Below, one piece after another: positions 28,273-36,535 of a stretch of DNA of 53,633 nt (its first letter is position 1; the number at the start of each line of letters is the position of its first letter). This DNA is from Stutzerimonas stutzeri TS44 (GTDB lineage: Bacteria > Pseudomonadota > Gammaproteobacteria > Pseudomonadales > Pseudomonadaceae). The stretch covers positions 1 through 53,633 of the forward strand of contig AJXE01000026.1 in the NCBI GenBank assembly GCA_000263395.1, written 5' to 3'. Below the pieces are notes generated by a model. It saw nothing but the letters and a program-made list of their open reading frames with translations. It was not told the origin of the DNA and did no database searches. The position numbers and the translations under genes are program-made.

Positions 28273-29631
28273 CTACACCGAGAGCATCAGAAACTCGCGC
28301 TCCCAGGAGCTGATGACCCGGTGATAGTTCTCCTGTTCGGTGCGCTTGACCGCGACGTAGCCGGTGATGAATTTCGGACTCAGGTACTTGCGCAGCTCGC
28401 GGCAGTTCTCCATGCGCTCCAGCGCCGCTTCCAGCGTCAGCGGCAGGCGCAGGTTGCGCCGCTCGTAGCCGCGGCCCTTGACCGGCGGGCTCGGATTCAG
28501 CCCCTCGACCATGCCGATGTAGCCGCACAGCAGGCTGGCGGCGATAGCCAGGTAGGGGTTGGCGTCGGCACCCGGCAGGCGGTTTTCCAGGCGACGGTTC
28601 TGCGGGTCGGAATCCGGCACGCGCAGGCCGACGGTACGGTTCTCCTCGCCCCACTCGACGTTCACCGGCGCCGAGGTATCGGGCAGGAAGCGGCGGAACG
28701 AGTTGACGTTGGGGGCGAACAGCGGCAGCAGCTCGGGGATGTACTTCTGCAGACCGCCGACGTGATGCAGGAACAGCTGGCTCATCGAGCCGTCGGGGTT
28801 GGAGAACACGTTGCGCCCGCTTTCCAGGTCCACCACGCTCTGGTGCAGGTGCATGGCGCTGCCCGGCTCGCCGGTCATCGGCTTGGCCATGAAGGTGGCG
28901 GCGACGTTGTGCTTGAGCGCGGCCTCACGCATGGTGCGCTTGAACACCAGGATCTGATCGGCCAGATGCAGCGCCTCGCCATGACGGAAGTTGATCTCCA
29001 TCTGCGCGGTGCCTTCCTCGTGGATCAGCGTATCGAGGTCCAGGCCCTGGGCCTCGCACCAGTCGTACATGTCCTCGAACAGCGGGTCGAACTCGTTGGC
29101 CGCGTCGATGGAGAACGACTGGCGGCCGGTCTCCTGACGCCCGGAACGGCCGATCGGCGGCTGGAACGGCAGGTCCGGGTCTTCGCAGCGGCTGGTCAGG
29201 TAGAACTCCATCTCCGGCGCAACGATCGGCTGCCAGCCACGGTCGGCGTACAGCTTCAACACGCGCTTCAAGATGTTGCGCGGCGACAGCTCGATGGGGT
29301 TGCCCATCTTGTCGTAGGTATCGTGGATCACCTGGGCGGTGGGCTCGATGGCCCAGGGCACGAGGAACACCGCATTGGGATCGGGGCGGCAGAACATGTC
29401 GATGTCCGCCGGGTCGAGCAGTTCGTAATAGATGTCGTCCTCGACGTAATCGCCGGTGACGGTCTGCAGCAGCACGCTCTCGGGCAGGCGCATGCCCTTC
29501 TCGCCGAGGAACTTGCTGGTCGGGGAGATCTTGCCGCGGGCGATGCCGGTCAGGTCGCTGATCAGGCATTCCACTTCGGTGATCTTGCGTTCTTTGAGCC
29601 AGCCGGTGAGCTGGTCGAGCTGGGTAGTCAT
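28273..29631 (-). CDS. spuB: Gamma-glutamylpolyamine synthetase SpuB (glutamine synthetase-like)
   Basis: 452 aa from the ATG at 29631 (GAGGTC upstream); the frame is open further upstream but overlaps spuA, and MTTQLDQLTGWLKERKI is the expected start. Glutamine synthetase elements are present: ECLISDLTGIARGKISPTSKF, EMEFYLTSR (metal-binding Glu), FMAKPMTGEPGSAMHLHQSV and NRTVGLRVPDSDPQNRRLENRLPGADANPYL. PuuA/SpuB enzymes ligate glutamate to an amino group of putrescine or other polyamines using ATP, opening the gamma-glutamylation route. It is 35 bp downstream of spuA and 92 bp before spuC in one operon. Confidence 0.93.
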   Translation of the reverse strand: MTTQLDQLTGWLKERKITEVECLISDLTGIARGKISPTSKFLGEKGMRLPESVLLQTVTGDYVEDDIYYELLDPADIDMFCRPDPNAVFLVPWAIEPTAQVIHDTYDKMGNPIELSPRNILKRVLKLYADRGWQPIVAPEMEFYLTSRCEDPDLPFQPPIGRSGRQETGRQSFSIDAANEFDPLFEDMYDWCEAQGLDLDTLIHEEGTAQMEINFRHGEALHLADQILVFKRTMREAALKHNVAATFMAKPMTGEPGSAMHLHQSVVDLESGRNVFSNPDGSMSQLFLHHVGGLQKYIPELLPLFAPNVNSFRRFLPDTSAPVNVEWGEENRTVGLRVPDSDPQNRRLENRLPGADANPYLAIAASLLCGYIGMVEGLNPSPPVKGRGYERRNLRLPLTLEAALERMENCRELRKYLSPKFITGYVAVKRTEQENYHRVISSWEREFLMLSV

Positions 29632-29666
29632 GATGACCTCGGGTTGGGTGTTGGCGCCGCGTCCGA

Positions 29667-30413
29667 TCAGCGCTGTCTCGCGCGTTCCCGGCAGGCTTCG
29701 GCGAAGCCCTGGAACAGCGCCAGGTAATGCGGGTGTTCGTGCACCTTCCATTCCGGGTGCCACTGTACGCCGAGGGCGAAGCTGCGGGCATCCTCGACCG
29801 AGAACGCCTCGATCAGCCCGTCCGGCGCCAGCGCCTCGATACGCAGCCCCGCGCCCAGACGCTCGACACCCTGGCCGTGCACCGAATTGACGCGGACATG
29901 CGCCGGCAGGCCGAGGCGCTCCAGCAGGCCGCCGGGCTGCACGTGCAGGTCGTGACTGAGGCCGTATTGCTCATCGAGCGGCGCCTCGGGGTTCTCGCGA
30001 TGGTCCTGGTAGGGCGCCACCTCGTGCACTTTTTGCAACAGGCTGCCCCCGAAGGCCACGTTCATTTCCTGGAAACCGCGACAGATGCCGAACACCGGAA
30101 TGCCGGCGTGCACGGCGGCACGGATCAGCGGCAGGGTCAGGCGGTCGCGCGGCGGATCGTGGGGGGTGTCCGGTGCGCTCTGCGGCCCGGCGTAATGCTG
30201 CGGTTCGACGTTCGACGGCGAGCCGGTGAACAGCAGGCCATCAAGGCTCTCCAGCAGCGTGGCCTGGTCGATCAGCTCGTCCAGCGCCGGGATGATCAGC
30301 GGTACGCCGGCGACGGCAGCGGCGCGCAGGTACTTGTCGCCGGCGATATGGAAACCGTGCTGGCCGATCATGCGGGTGCAGGCGGAAACGCCGATCAGGG
30401 GCTTGCGCGACAT
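29667..30413 (-). CDS. spuA: Gamma-glutamyl-GABA hydrolase SpuA (PuuD/PauD-like class I amidotransferase)
   Basis: 248 aa from the ATG at 30413. The peptidase C26/GATase1 triad is visible: nucleophile Cys111 in PVFGICRGFQEMNVAFGGSL, and His219 and Glu221 in GVQWHPEWKVHEHP. FTGSPSNVEPQHY supplies the oxyanion-hole region. The enzyme hydrolyses gamma-glutamyl-gamma-aminobutyrate to GABA and glutamate in the cytoplasm. It opens the spu operon, divergent from spuI, so both ends of the glutamylation pathway are controlled from the same 252-bp region. Confidence 0.92.
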   Translation of the reverse strand: MSRKPLIGVSACTRMIGQHGFHIAGDKYLRAAAVAGVPLIIPALDELIDQATLLESLDGLLFTGSPSNVEPQHYAGPQSAPDTPHDPPRDRLTLPLIRAAVHAGIPVFGICRGFQEMNVAFGGSLLQKVHEVAPYQDHRENPEAPLDEQYGLSHDLHVQPGGLLERLGLPAHVRVNSVHGQGVERLGAGLRIEALAPDGLIEAFSVEDARSFALGVQWHPEWKVHEHPHYLALFQGFAEACRERARQR

Positions 30414-30665
30414 GGGATGCTCGTCTTCCGGTTGATGGCCTACCGGAGAGTAGTCTTGTTCATTTTTATAGACAATAGCCGAACGGAGCGGCGATCCCGC
30501 GGTTTTTCCCGCGCCGTGCGCCGGGCACAAAACATGCCCCGTAAGCGCCCATACTGGGCCATCATGGGGCGTCACGGGGCGCTATTGACAGGCGTCTGGC
30601 TTTCGGATTGACTCCTAATCGAGCAGTCTGATGATTGAAATTTTTAACAATTAAGGTGCTTCATC
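30414..30665. promoter_or_regulatory. Divergent spuA/spuI control region
   Basis: 252 bp without a gene. It contains TTGACA at 30585-30590 and an A/T-rich stretch just before spuI (30625-30652), a TATAAA on the spuA strand (30465-30470), and small palindromes GGGCA-N7-TGCCC (30523-30539) and CGCGG-N6-CCGCG near 30500. No complete -35/-10 pair is convincing. Polyamine catabolic genes in Pseudomonas are repressed by PauR, but I cannot point to its site here. Confidence 0.4.
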
Positions 30666-32042
30666 ATGCTTCCCCCGCCGCGTGCAGTTCAGCTCAACGA
30701 AGCGAACGCGTTTCTCAAGGAACACCCGGAGGTGCTCTACATCGACCTCCTCATTGCAGACATGAACGGCGTCGTGCGCGGCAAGCGCATCGAACGCGCC
30801 AGCCTGCACAAGGTGTACGAGAAAGGCATCAACCTGCCCGCCTCGCTGTTCGCCCTGGATATCAACGGCATCACCGTGGAAAGCTCCGGCCTGGGCATGG
30901 ACATCGGCGACTCGGACCGCACCTGCTTCCCGATTCCCAACACGCTCAGCCGCGAGCCCTGGCAGCGCCGCCCCACCGCACAGCTGCTGATGACCATGCA
31001 CGAGCGCGATGGCGAGCCGTTCTTCGCCGACCCGCGCGAGGTGCTGCGCCAGGTGGTGGGACGCTTCGACGAGCTGGGCCTGACCATCTGCGCCGCCTTC
31101 GAGCTGGAGTTCTACCTGATCGACCAGGAGAACGTGAACGGCCGGCCGCAACCGCCACGCTCGCCGATCTCCGGCAAGCGCCCGCAGTCGACCCAGGTCT
31201 ACCTGATCGACGACCTCGACGAGTACGTCGACTGCCTGCAGGACATTCTCGAAGGCGCCAAGGAACAGGGCATTCCGGCCGATGCCATCGTCAAGGAGAG
31301 CGCCCCGGCGCAGTTCGAGGTCAACCTGCATCACGTCGCCGACCCGATCAAGGCCTGCGACTACGCGGTGCTGCTCAAGCGGCTGATCAAGAACATCGCC
31401 TACGACCACGAGATGGACACCACCTTCATGGCCAAGCCCTACCCGGGCCAGGCCGGCAACGGGCTGCACGTGCACATCTCGCTGCTCGACAAGGACGGTA
31501 ACAACATCTTCGCTACCGACAACCCGCTGGAAAGCCAGGCTCTGCGTCACGCCATTGGCGGCGTGCAGGAGACGATGGCCGCGTCGATGGCCTTCCTCTG
31601 CCCCAACGTCAACTCCTATCGCCGTTTCGGCGCGCAGTTCTACGTGCCCAATGCACCGTGCTGGGGCCTGGACAACCGCACCGTGGCGCTGCGCGTGCCG
31701 ACCGACAGCCCGGACGCCGTGCGCATCGAGCACCGCGTCGCCGGCGCCGATGCCAACCCCTACCTGTTGCTCGCCTCCGTACTGGCCGGCATCCACCACG
31801 GGTTGACCAACCGCATCGAGCCGAACGCGCCGATCGAGGGCAACTCCTACGAACAGGTGGAACCGAGCCTGCCGTCCAACCTGCGCGACGCCCTGCGCCA
31901 GCTCGACGACAGCGAGATCATGGCGCGCTACATCAGCCCGGATTACATCGACATCTTCGTCGCCTGCAAGGAAAGCGAGCTGGCCGAGTTCGAGCATTCG
32001 ATCTCCGACCTCGAATACAACTGGTACCTGCATACGGTCTGA
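30666..32042 (+). CDS. spuI: Gamma-glutamylpolyamine synthetase SpuI (glutamine synthetase-like)
   Basis: 458 aa. The GS beta-grasp start YIDLLIADMNGVVRGKRIERASLHKVYEKGIN is followed by FELEFYLIDQENVNGRP, FEVNLHHV, DTTFMAKPYPGQAGNGLHVHISL and CWGLDNRTVALRVPTDSPDAVRIEHRVAGADANPYLLLA. These cover the metal-, ATP- and glutamate-binding segments. It is a second PuuA-type ligase beside SpuB; in P. aeruginosa the several paralogues differ in polyamine preference. AAGG lies about 10 bp before the ATG. It is divergent from spuA and followed by repeats, so it is probably monocistronic. Confidence 0.93.
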   Translation: MLPPPRAVQLNEANAFLKEHPEVLYIDLLIADMNGVVRGKRIERASLHKVYEKGINLPASLFALDINGITVESSGLGMDIGDSDRTCFPIPNTLSREPWQRRPTAQLLMTMHERDGEPFFADPREVLRQVVGRFDELGLTICAAFELEFYLIDQENVNGRPQPPRSPISGKRPQSTQVYLIDDLDEYVDCLQDILEGAKEQGIPADAIVKESAPAQFEVNLHHVADPIKACDYAVLLKRLIKNIAYDHEMDTTFMAKPYPGQAGNGLHVHISLLDKDGNNIFATDNPLESQALRHAIGGVQETMAASMAFLCPNVNSYRRFGAQFYVPNAPCWGLDNRTVALRVPTDSPDAVRIEHRVAGADANPYLLLASVLAGIHHGLTNRIEPNAPIEGNSYEQVEPSLPSNLRDALRQLDDSEIMARYISPDYIDIFVACKESELAEFEHSISDLEYNWYLHTV

Positions 32043-32068
32043 GGGCGGCTGCAAGCTGCTCTGCAGCC

Positions 32069-32127
32069 GTAGGGTGGGCTTCAGCCCACCAACAGCGGCG
32101 GCCCCGGTGGGCTGAAGCCCACCCTAC
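32069..32127. repeat. Palindromic intergenic element after spuI
   Basis: GTAGGGTGGGCTTCAGCCCACC at 32069-32090 is mirrored exactly at 32106-32127; each half is itself a small hairpin (GGTGGGCT/AGCCCACC). It resembles dispersed GTAGGGTGGGCTT palindromes of Pseudomonas genomes and could also end spuI transcription. Confidence 0.85.
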
Positions 32128-32133
32128 CCAACT

Positions 32134-32224
32134 GCAAGCTGCAAGCTGCAAGCTGCAAGCTGCAAGCTGCAAGCTGCAAGCTGCAAGCTGCAAGCTGCAA
32201 GCTGCAAGCTGCAAGCTGCAAGCA
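32134..32224. repeat. Heptanucleotide tandem array (GCAAGCT), 12 perfect copies plus a partial
   Basis: Twelve uninterrupted copies of GCAAGCT run from 32134 to 32217, followed by a degenerate thirteenth. Degenerate relatives (AAGCTTGAGGCTTGCAGCTT) reappear at 32281-32300 before aguB. There are no spacers, so this is not a CRISPR. Confidence 0.95.
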
Positions 32225-32359
32225 AATCAGTGTGGCGGCTGGCATGGAACGCCCGGCAAGCTCTTCCGCTTTTTTACTTGAAGCTTGAGGCTTGCAGCTT
32301 ATAGCTGCCCTATCGCCTAGAATCACTCCAGCCTGAAAGTCCAACTCAGCGAGGCCCCC

Positions 32360-33241
32360 ATGTCCCGTACCGTCACTGTCGCCGCCACTCAGATGGCCTG
32401 CTCCTGGGATCGCCAGGCGAACATCGCCAACGCCGAGAAGCTGGTGCGCGAAGCCGCCGCCAAGGGCGCGCAGATCATCCTGATTCAGGAATTGTTCGAG
32501 ACCCCCTACTTCTGCCAGAAGCCCAACCCCGAATACCTGCAGCTGGCCACCTCGGTCGAGGACAACCCGGCGATCCGGCATTTCCAGAAAGTCGCCGCCG
32601 AGCTCAAGGTGGTGCTGCCGATCAGCTTCTTCGAGCAGGCCGGACGCGCGCGCTTCAACTCCATCGCCATCATCGACGCCGACGGCTCGCTGCTCGGCGT
32701 TTACCGCAAGAGCCACATCCCGGACGGCCCCGGCTACCACGAGAAGTACTACTTCAACCCCGGCGACAGCGGCTTCAAGGTCTGGCAGACCCGCTACGCG
32801 CGCATCGGCGTGGCCATCTGCTGGGACCAGTGGTTCCCCGAGACCGCCCGCAGCATGGCGCTGATGGGTGCCGAGCTGCTGTTCTACCCCACCGCCATCG
32901 GCAGCGAACCGCACGACCCGAATATCACCTCGCGCGACCACTGGCAGCGCGTGCAGCAGGGCCATGCCGGCGCCAACCTGATGCCGCTGATCGCCAGCAA
33001 CCGCGTCGGTAAAGAGGAGCAGGACGGCTACGACATCACCTTCTACGGCTCGTCGTTCATCGCCGACCAGTTCGGCGCCAAGGTCGAGGAAATGGACGAG
33101 ACCAGCGAGGGCGTGCTGGTGCACCAATTCGATCTCGATCAGCTGGAGCACATCCGCAGCGCCTGGGGCGTGTTCCGCGACCGCCGGCCGAACCTCTACG
33201 GCCCGATCCGCACCCTCGACGGTCAGACGCCGTCGGAATGA
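32360..33241 (+). CDS. aguB: N-carbamoylputrescine amidohydrolase AguB
   Basis: 293 aa nitrilase-fold enzyme with the full catalytic triad: Glu44 in [12 protein letters not shown], Lys117 in [18 protein letters not shown] and Cys154 in [12 protein letters not shown]. The ETPYFCQ and [15 protein letters not shown] segments are specific for the carbamoylputrescine subgroup. It hydrolyses N-carbamoylputrescine to putrescine, CO2 and ammonia in the cytoplasm. It precedes aguA; 92 bp holding a palindromic element separate the two genes. An AGCGAGGC sequence before the ATG gives a weak ribosome site. Confidence 0.95.
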   Translation: MSRTVTVAATQMACSWDRQANIANAEKLVREAAAKGAQIILIQELFETPYFCQKPNPEYLQLATSVEDNPAIRHFQKVAAELKVVLPISFFEQAGRARFNSIAIIDADGSLLGVYRKSHIPDGPGYHEKYYFNPGDSGFKVWQTRYARIGVAICWDQWFPETARSMALMGAELLFYPTAIGSEPHDPNITSRDHWQRVQQGHAGANLMPLIASNRVGKEEQDGYDITFYGSSFIADQFGAKVEEMDETSEGVLVHQFDLDQLEHIRSAWGVFRDRRPNLYGPIRTLDGQTPSE

Positions 33242-33242
33242 A

Positions 33243-33321
33243 CGTAGGGTGGAAAACGGCCAACGGCCTTTTCCACCGTTGCACCCTCGGTGGAAAACGC
33301 TGCGCGGTTTTCCACCCTACG
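33243..33321. repeat. Nested palindrome between aguB and aguA
   Basis: CGTAGGGTGGAAAAC at 33243-33257 is mirrored by GTTTTCCACCCTACG at 33307-33321. Inside, TTTTCCACCG is mirrored by CGGTGGAAAA (33269-33297). The element fills the whole gap between the genes and ends just before the aguA ribosome site. Confidence 0.85.
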
Positions 33322-33333
33322 AGAGAGATCGCG

Positions 33334-34431
33334 ATGACCACCCTCACCTCCACGCCCCGCCAAGACGGCTTCCACATGCCCGCCGAATGGGCGCCGCACA
33401 GCCAGACCTGGATGGTCTGGCCGGAGCGCCCGGACAACTGGCGCAACGACGCCGGCCCGGCGCAGCAGGCCTTCACCGCCGTGGCCAAGGCCATCGCGCG
33501 TTTCGAGCCGGTGACCGTGTGCGCCTCGGCCGCGCAATACCTGGCCGCCCGCGAGCAGCTCGACGATCCGCGCATCCGCGTGGTGGAAATCAGCAGCGAC
33601 GACGCCTGGGTGCGCGACACCGGGCCGACCTTCGTCATCGACGGCAAGGGCGGCCTGCGCGGCGTCGACTGGAGCTTCAACGCCTGGGGTGGCGAGGATG
33701 GCGGGCTGTATGCCGACTGGCAGCGCGATGACGAGGTGGCACGCAAGATCCTTGAGATCGAACGCTGCGAGCGCTACCGCACCGAAGGTTTCGTGCTCGA
33801 AGGCGGCTCGATCCACGTCGACGGCGAAGGCACGCTGATCACCACCGAGGAATGCCTGCTCAACCGCAACCGCAACCCGCAGCTGTCACGCGAGGAGATC
33901 GAGGCGGTGCTCGCCGAGCACCTGGCCATCGACAAGGTGATCTGGCTGCCGTGGGGCCTGTACAACGACGAGACCGACGGCCACGTCGACAACTTCTGCT
34001 GCTTCGTGCGGCCCGGCGAGGTGCTGCTGGCCTGGACCGACGATGCCAGCGATCCCAACTTCGAGCGCTGCCATGAGGCGCTGCGCTGCCTCGACCAGGC
34101 CCGCGACGCCCGCGGCCGCGCGCTCAAGGTGCACAAGATGCCGATTCCCGGCCCGCTGTATGCGAGCGAGGCGGAATGCGCTGGCGTACAGCCGGCCGAA
34201 GGCAGCCAGACGCGCGCCGCAACGATCCGCCTGGCCGGCAGCTACGTGAACTTCCTCATCGTCAACGGCGGCATCGTCGCGCCGAGCTTCGACGACCCGT
34301 ACGACAGCGAGGCCGAAGCCATTCTGCGCAGGCTGTTTCCCGAGCGCGAGGTGGTGATGGTGCCGGGTCGGGAGATTCTGCTGGGCGGCGGCAACATCCA
34401 CTGCATCACCCAGCAGCAGCCGTTGCCGTAG
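33334..34431 (+). CDS. aguA: Agmatine deiminase AguA
   Basis: 365 aa from the ATG at 33334 (GAGAGAG upstream), close to the usual 365-370. The PAD-family core is recognised by [80 protein letters not shown] and the catalytic Cys357 in [13 protein letters not shown]. It hydrolyses agmatine to N-carbamoylputrescine and ammonia, the substrate of AguB. P. aeruginosa has a TetR-type regulator aguR next to aguBA; none is found here. A second heptamer array begins 5 bp after the stop. Confidence 0.96.
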   Translation: MTTLTSTPRQDGFHMPAEWAPHSQTWMVWPERPDNWRNDAGPAQQAFTAVAKAIARFEPVTVCASAAQYLAAREQLDDPRIRVVEISSDDAWVRDTGPTFVIDGKGGLRGVDWSFNAWGGEDGGLYADWQRDDEVARKILEIERCERYRTEGFVLEGGSIHVDGEGTLITTEECLLNRNRNPQLSREEIEAVLAEHLAIDKVIWLPWGLYNDETDGHVDNFCCFVRPGEVLLAWTDDASDPNFERCHEALRCLDQARDARGRALKVHKMPIPGPLYASEAECAGVQPAEGSQTRAATIRLAGSYVNFLIVNGGIVAPSFDDPYDSEAEAILRRLFPEREVVMVPGREILLGGGNIHCITQQQPLP

Positions 34432-34436
34432 GCGGG

Positions 34437-34513
34437 CTGGAAGCTGGAAGCTGGAAGCTGGAAGCTGGAAGCTGGAAGCTGGAAGCTGGAAGCTGGAAGC
34501 TGGAAGCTGGAAC
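34437..34513. repeat. Heptanucleotide tandem array (CTGGAAG), 10 perfect copies plus a partial
   Basis: Ten perfect copies of CTGGAAG from 34437 to 34506 and one imperfect copy (CTGGAAC). The unit differs at only one base from the GCAAGCT array before aguB when aligned as AGCTGGA and AGCTGCA. It starts immediately after the aguA stop codon. Confidence 0.95.
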
Positions 34514-34559
34514 AGTGGAGTCCTGATTCCGTGCACCAGCAACACTGTTCCAGCTTCCA
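34501..34559. terminator. Inverted repeat formed with the end of the heptamer array
   Basis: TGGAAGCTGGAACAGTG at 34501-34517 is the exact reverse complement of 34543-34559, with a 25-bp loop. It lies between the convergent aguA and GGDEF genes and probably halts both. The array repeat forms part of its left arm. Confidence 0.7.
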
Positions 34560-34580
34560 GTGCTGCAATCGAAGCGCCTG

Positions 34581-35540
34581 TTAGCCGACCACCACTTGGT
34601 TCTTGCCCAGCCGCTTGGCCTTGTACATCGCGGTATCGGCGCGGGCGAACACCGCGGCCAGTTCGCTGTCGTTGGCGCGCAGGTAGGTCAGGCCGAAGCT
34701 GGCGGTGACGCTGAAGCGTGCGCCGTTCGGCAGGTTGAACGACAGCCGCTGGATCTCGCGCTGCAGGCGCTGGGCAATCTGCTCGGCCAGGTCCGGCTGG
34801 CAGCCGGGCAGCACCGCGGCGAATTCCTCACCACCGATACGGCCGAACACATCGCCGCGGCGCAGCACCGAGGAGCCGCAGCGGGCGACGCGCTGCAGCA
34901 CCTGGTCGCCGATCGGGTGACCGTGGGTATCGTTGATCCGCTTGAAGTCATCGATATCCAGCAGCAGGAACGCCAGCGGCGAGGCGAACCGCTGGGCATG
35001 CTCGAATTCGCGCTGCGCGCAGTCGAAGAAGTGCCGCCGGTTGCTGCTCTGGGTCAGCACGTCGGTGGTCGCCAGGCGCTGCAGTTCGCCTTCGAGCTGC
35101 TTCTTCTCGGTGATGTCCTCGGCGATGCCGACGATGATCGGCCCCTGGCCGTTCTCGGCACGCCGGCCGAGGAAACACTTGTCGCTCAACCAGCGCAGCT
35201 GGCCGTCGCCGCGGATGATGCGGTACTCGCGGGTTTCCACGGCGCCCTCGTCGAGCACCTCGAGCAGGCTCTTCTGTGCGTAGTCCAGGTCGTCGGGGTA
35301 GATGCTGTTGCGCCACTCGCCATAGTCGGCCAGCAGCAGCGCCGCCGAGCGACCGAAGATCTGCTCGTAGGCCGGACTGACATAGACCATCCGCTGCGCC
35401 TGCCAGTCGAAGGCCCAGAGCACCGCATTGACCCCGCCAAGCAGGGTGCTGAACAGCTGATCGCGCGCGCTCAGGCGCGCCACTTCGCCACGCGCGTGCA
35501 TCAGGGCCATCAGCGTCTGCGCATCCGCCCCCGGCAGCAT
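34581..35540 (-). CDS. PAS-GGDEF diguanylate cyclase
   Basis: 319 aa from the ATG at 35540, chosen because AAGGGGATAGG precedes it; the frame stays open to a GTG at 35624. A PAS domain occupies about residues 28-150 (GGVNAVLWAFDWQAQRMVY to IIVGIAEDITEKKQ). A GGDEF domain follows, with TTDVLTQSSNRRHFF, DIDDFKRINDTHGHPIGD, the active loop GGEEF (236-240) and the I-site RRGD (227-230). It therefore looks like an active, product-inhibited c-di-GMP synthase, soluble and sensing through PAS. It is convergent with aguA and divergent from the histidine-kinase remnant. Confidence 0.92.
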   Translation of the reverse strand: MLPGADAQTLMALMHARGEVARLSARDQLFSTLLGGVNAVLWAFDWQAQRMVYVSPAYEQIFGRSAALLLADYGEWRNSIYPDDLDYAQKSLLEVLDEGAVETREYRIIRGDGQLRWLSDKCFLGRRAENGQGPIIVGIAEDITEKKQLEGELQRLATTDVLTQSSNRRHFFDCAQREFEHAQRFASPLAFLLLDIDDFKRINDTHGHPIGDQVLQRVARCGSSVLRRGDVFGRIGGEEFAAVLPGCQPDLAEQIAQRLQREIQRLSFNLPNGARFSVTASFGLTYLRANDSELAAVFARADTAMYKAKRLGKNQVVVG

Positions 35541-35727
35541 CCCTATCCCCTTTTCGCTTCGTTTGCTCGCCAACTGCATGAGTTCGTCCCGGCCCGCCGC
35601 AACAGTCGGTCGCGGCAGCTCCACCTATGATTCAAGAAGCTGTTGAGAGACTCGGCAACCGACAAAGTTCCGGGGTGCGACCCAATGGTCGCTTGCGCCG
35701 CCTGAAAGGTCGGCCCCGGCGGCCGGG

Positions 35728-36026
35728 CTGATCGGCACGCAGCGCGGCGAGCGCGTCCGGGTCGGCGTGCGCGACCAGGGCCCCGGCGTGCCGGAGGCGA
35801 TGCGCACGCGGATCTTCGAGAAGTTCTCCCAGGCCGATTCGTCCGATGCCCGGCAGAAGGGCGGCACCGGCCTGGGCCTATCAGCAAGGAGCTGATCGAA
35901 CGCATGGGCGGGCGCATCGGCTTCGATTCGGTCGAAGGCCAGGGCGCCTGCTTCTGGTTCGAGCTGCCCGTCGCAGCGCCCGCCCCGCACGATCCTGACT
36001 CGCCCTCCCCGGAGCACCTGGCATGA
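35728..36026 (+). pseudogene. Histidine kinase remnant (C-terminal ATPase domain, frameshifted)
   Basis: Translation gives [45 protein letters not shown], then a frameshift at about 35878, then [30 protein letters not shown] and a stop at 36024-36026. These are the N, G1 and G2 boxes of a HATPase domain, nearly the same as the end of the intact kinase at 36536-38953. Where that gene has GGCCTGGCGATCAGC, this copy lacks 4 bp. Everything upstream (dimerisation and sensor domains) is missing; 35541-35727 holds no recognisable coding sequence. The stop overlaps the start of the next response regulator, as in the intact pair. Confidence 0.85.
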
Positions 36027-36409
36027 GTGAACTACGCCGCATCCTCCACGTCGAGGACGATCCGTCCATCCAGGCCGTGGCCCGCCTTGCGCTCGAAGTG
36101 GTTGGCGGCTTTCAGGTGCTCTCCTGCGCCTCGGGCACGCAGGCACTGGACGAAGTCGAGACCTTCGCCCCCGACTTCATCCTGCTGGACGTTATGATGC
36201 CGGGCATGGACGGTCCGCAGACACTGCGGTGCCTGAGCGAACGCATCGATCTGACGCAGGTGCCGGTGGCCTTTATGACCGCCAAGGTGCAGCCGCGCGA
36301 GATCGAACACCTGCGCAGCCTCGGCGCCCGCGACGTGATCATCAAACCGTTCGATCCGATGCGCCTGGCCGATCAGATTCGCAGCATCTGGGCGGCTGGC
36401 CGATACTAG
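36023..36409 (+). CDS. Single-domain response regulator (CheY-like), copy 1
   Basis: 128 aa receiver with no output domain. The acidic pocket is E11/D12/D13 in HVEDDPS, the phospho-acceptor is Asp56 in [11 protein letters not shown], with Thr86 and Lys108 (IKPFDP), so all active residues are present. It is close to the second regulator at 38950 (MxEL-RILHVED-PSIQ, LSC-SG, ERIDL, KPFDP in common). Its ATG overlaps the stop of the kinase remnant, so it has lost its own upstream kinase and may now take phosphate from the intact kinase downstream. Confidence 0.9.
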   Translation: MSELRRILHVEDDPSIQAVARLALEVVGGFQVLSCASGTQALDEVETFAPDFILLDVMMPGMDGPQTLRCLSERIDLTQVPVAFMTAKVQPREIEHLRSLGARDVIIKPFDPMRLADQIRSIWAAGRY

Positions 36410-36535
36410 GGTCTGTTGAATCACCGTCGTCCCGCGCCGGGCTGGCGACATTCGGCGCGGCAACGCGGCTCGCGACGAGACCTCGACAGCCCCTGGGGCG
36501 CTAGCCACCCGATCCAAGCAACCGTGCAGGCTTCC

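Noticed and set aside
28321..29727. Long plus-strand open frame opposite spuB
   Set aside because: It mirrors the codon structure of a well-conserved gene in GC-rich DNA; the translation matches no family.
32134..32224. Possible CRISPR array
   Set aside because: The repeats are 7 bp, directly joined and without spacers; no cas genes are present.
33242..33333. aguR or another small regulator between the agu genes
   Set aside because: The gap is filled by a palindromic element and has no credible coding sequence.
34437..34513. Possible CRISPR array or coding repeat
   Set aside because: Same reason: pure 7-bp tandem units between two gene ends.
34581..35624. GTG at 35624 as start of the PAS-GGDEF protein
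   Set aside because: It has no ribosome site, while the ATG at 35540 follows AAGGGGATAGG closely.
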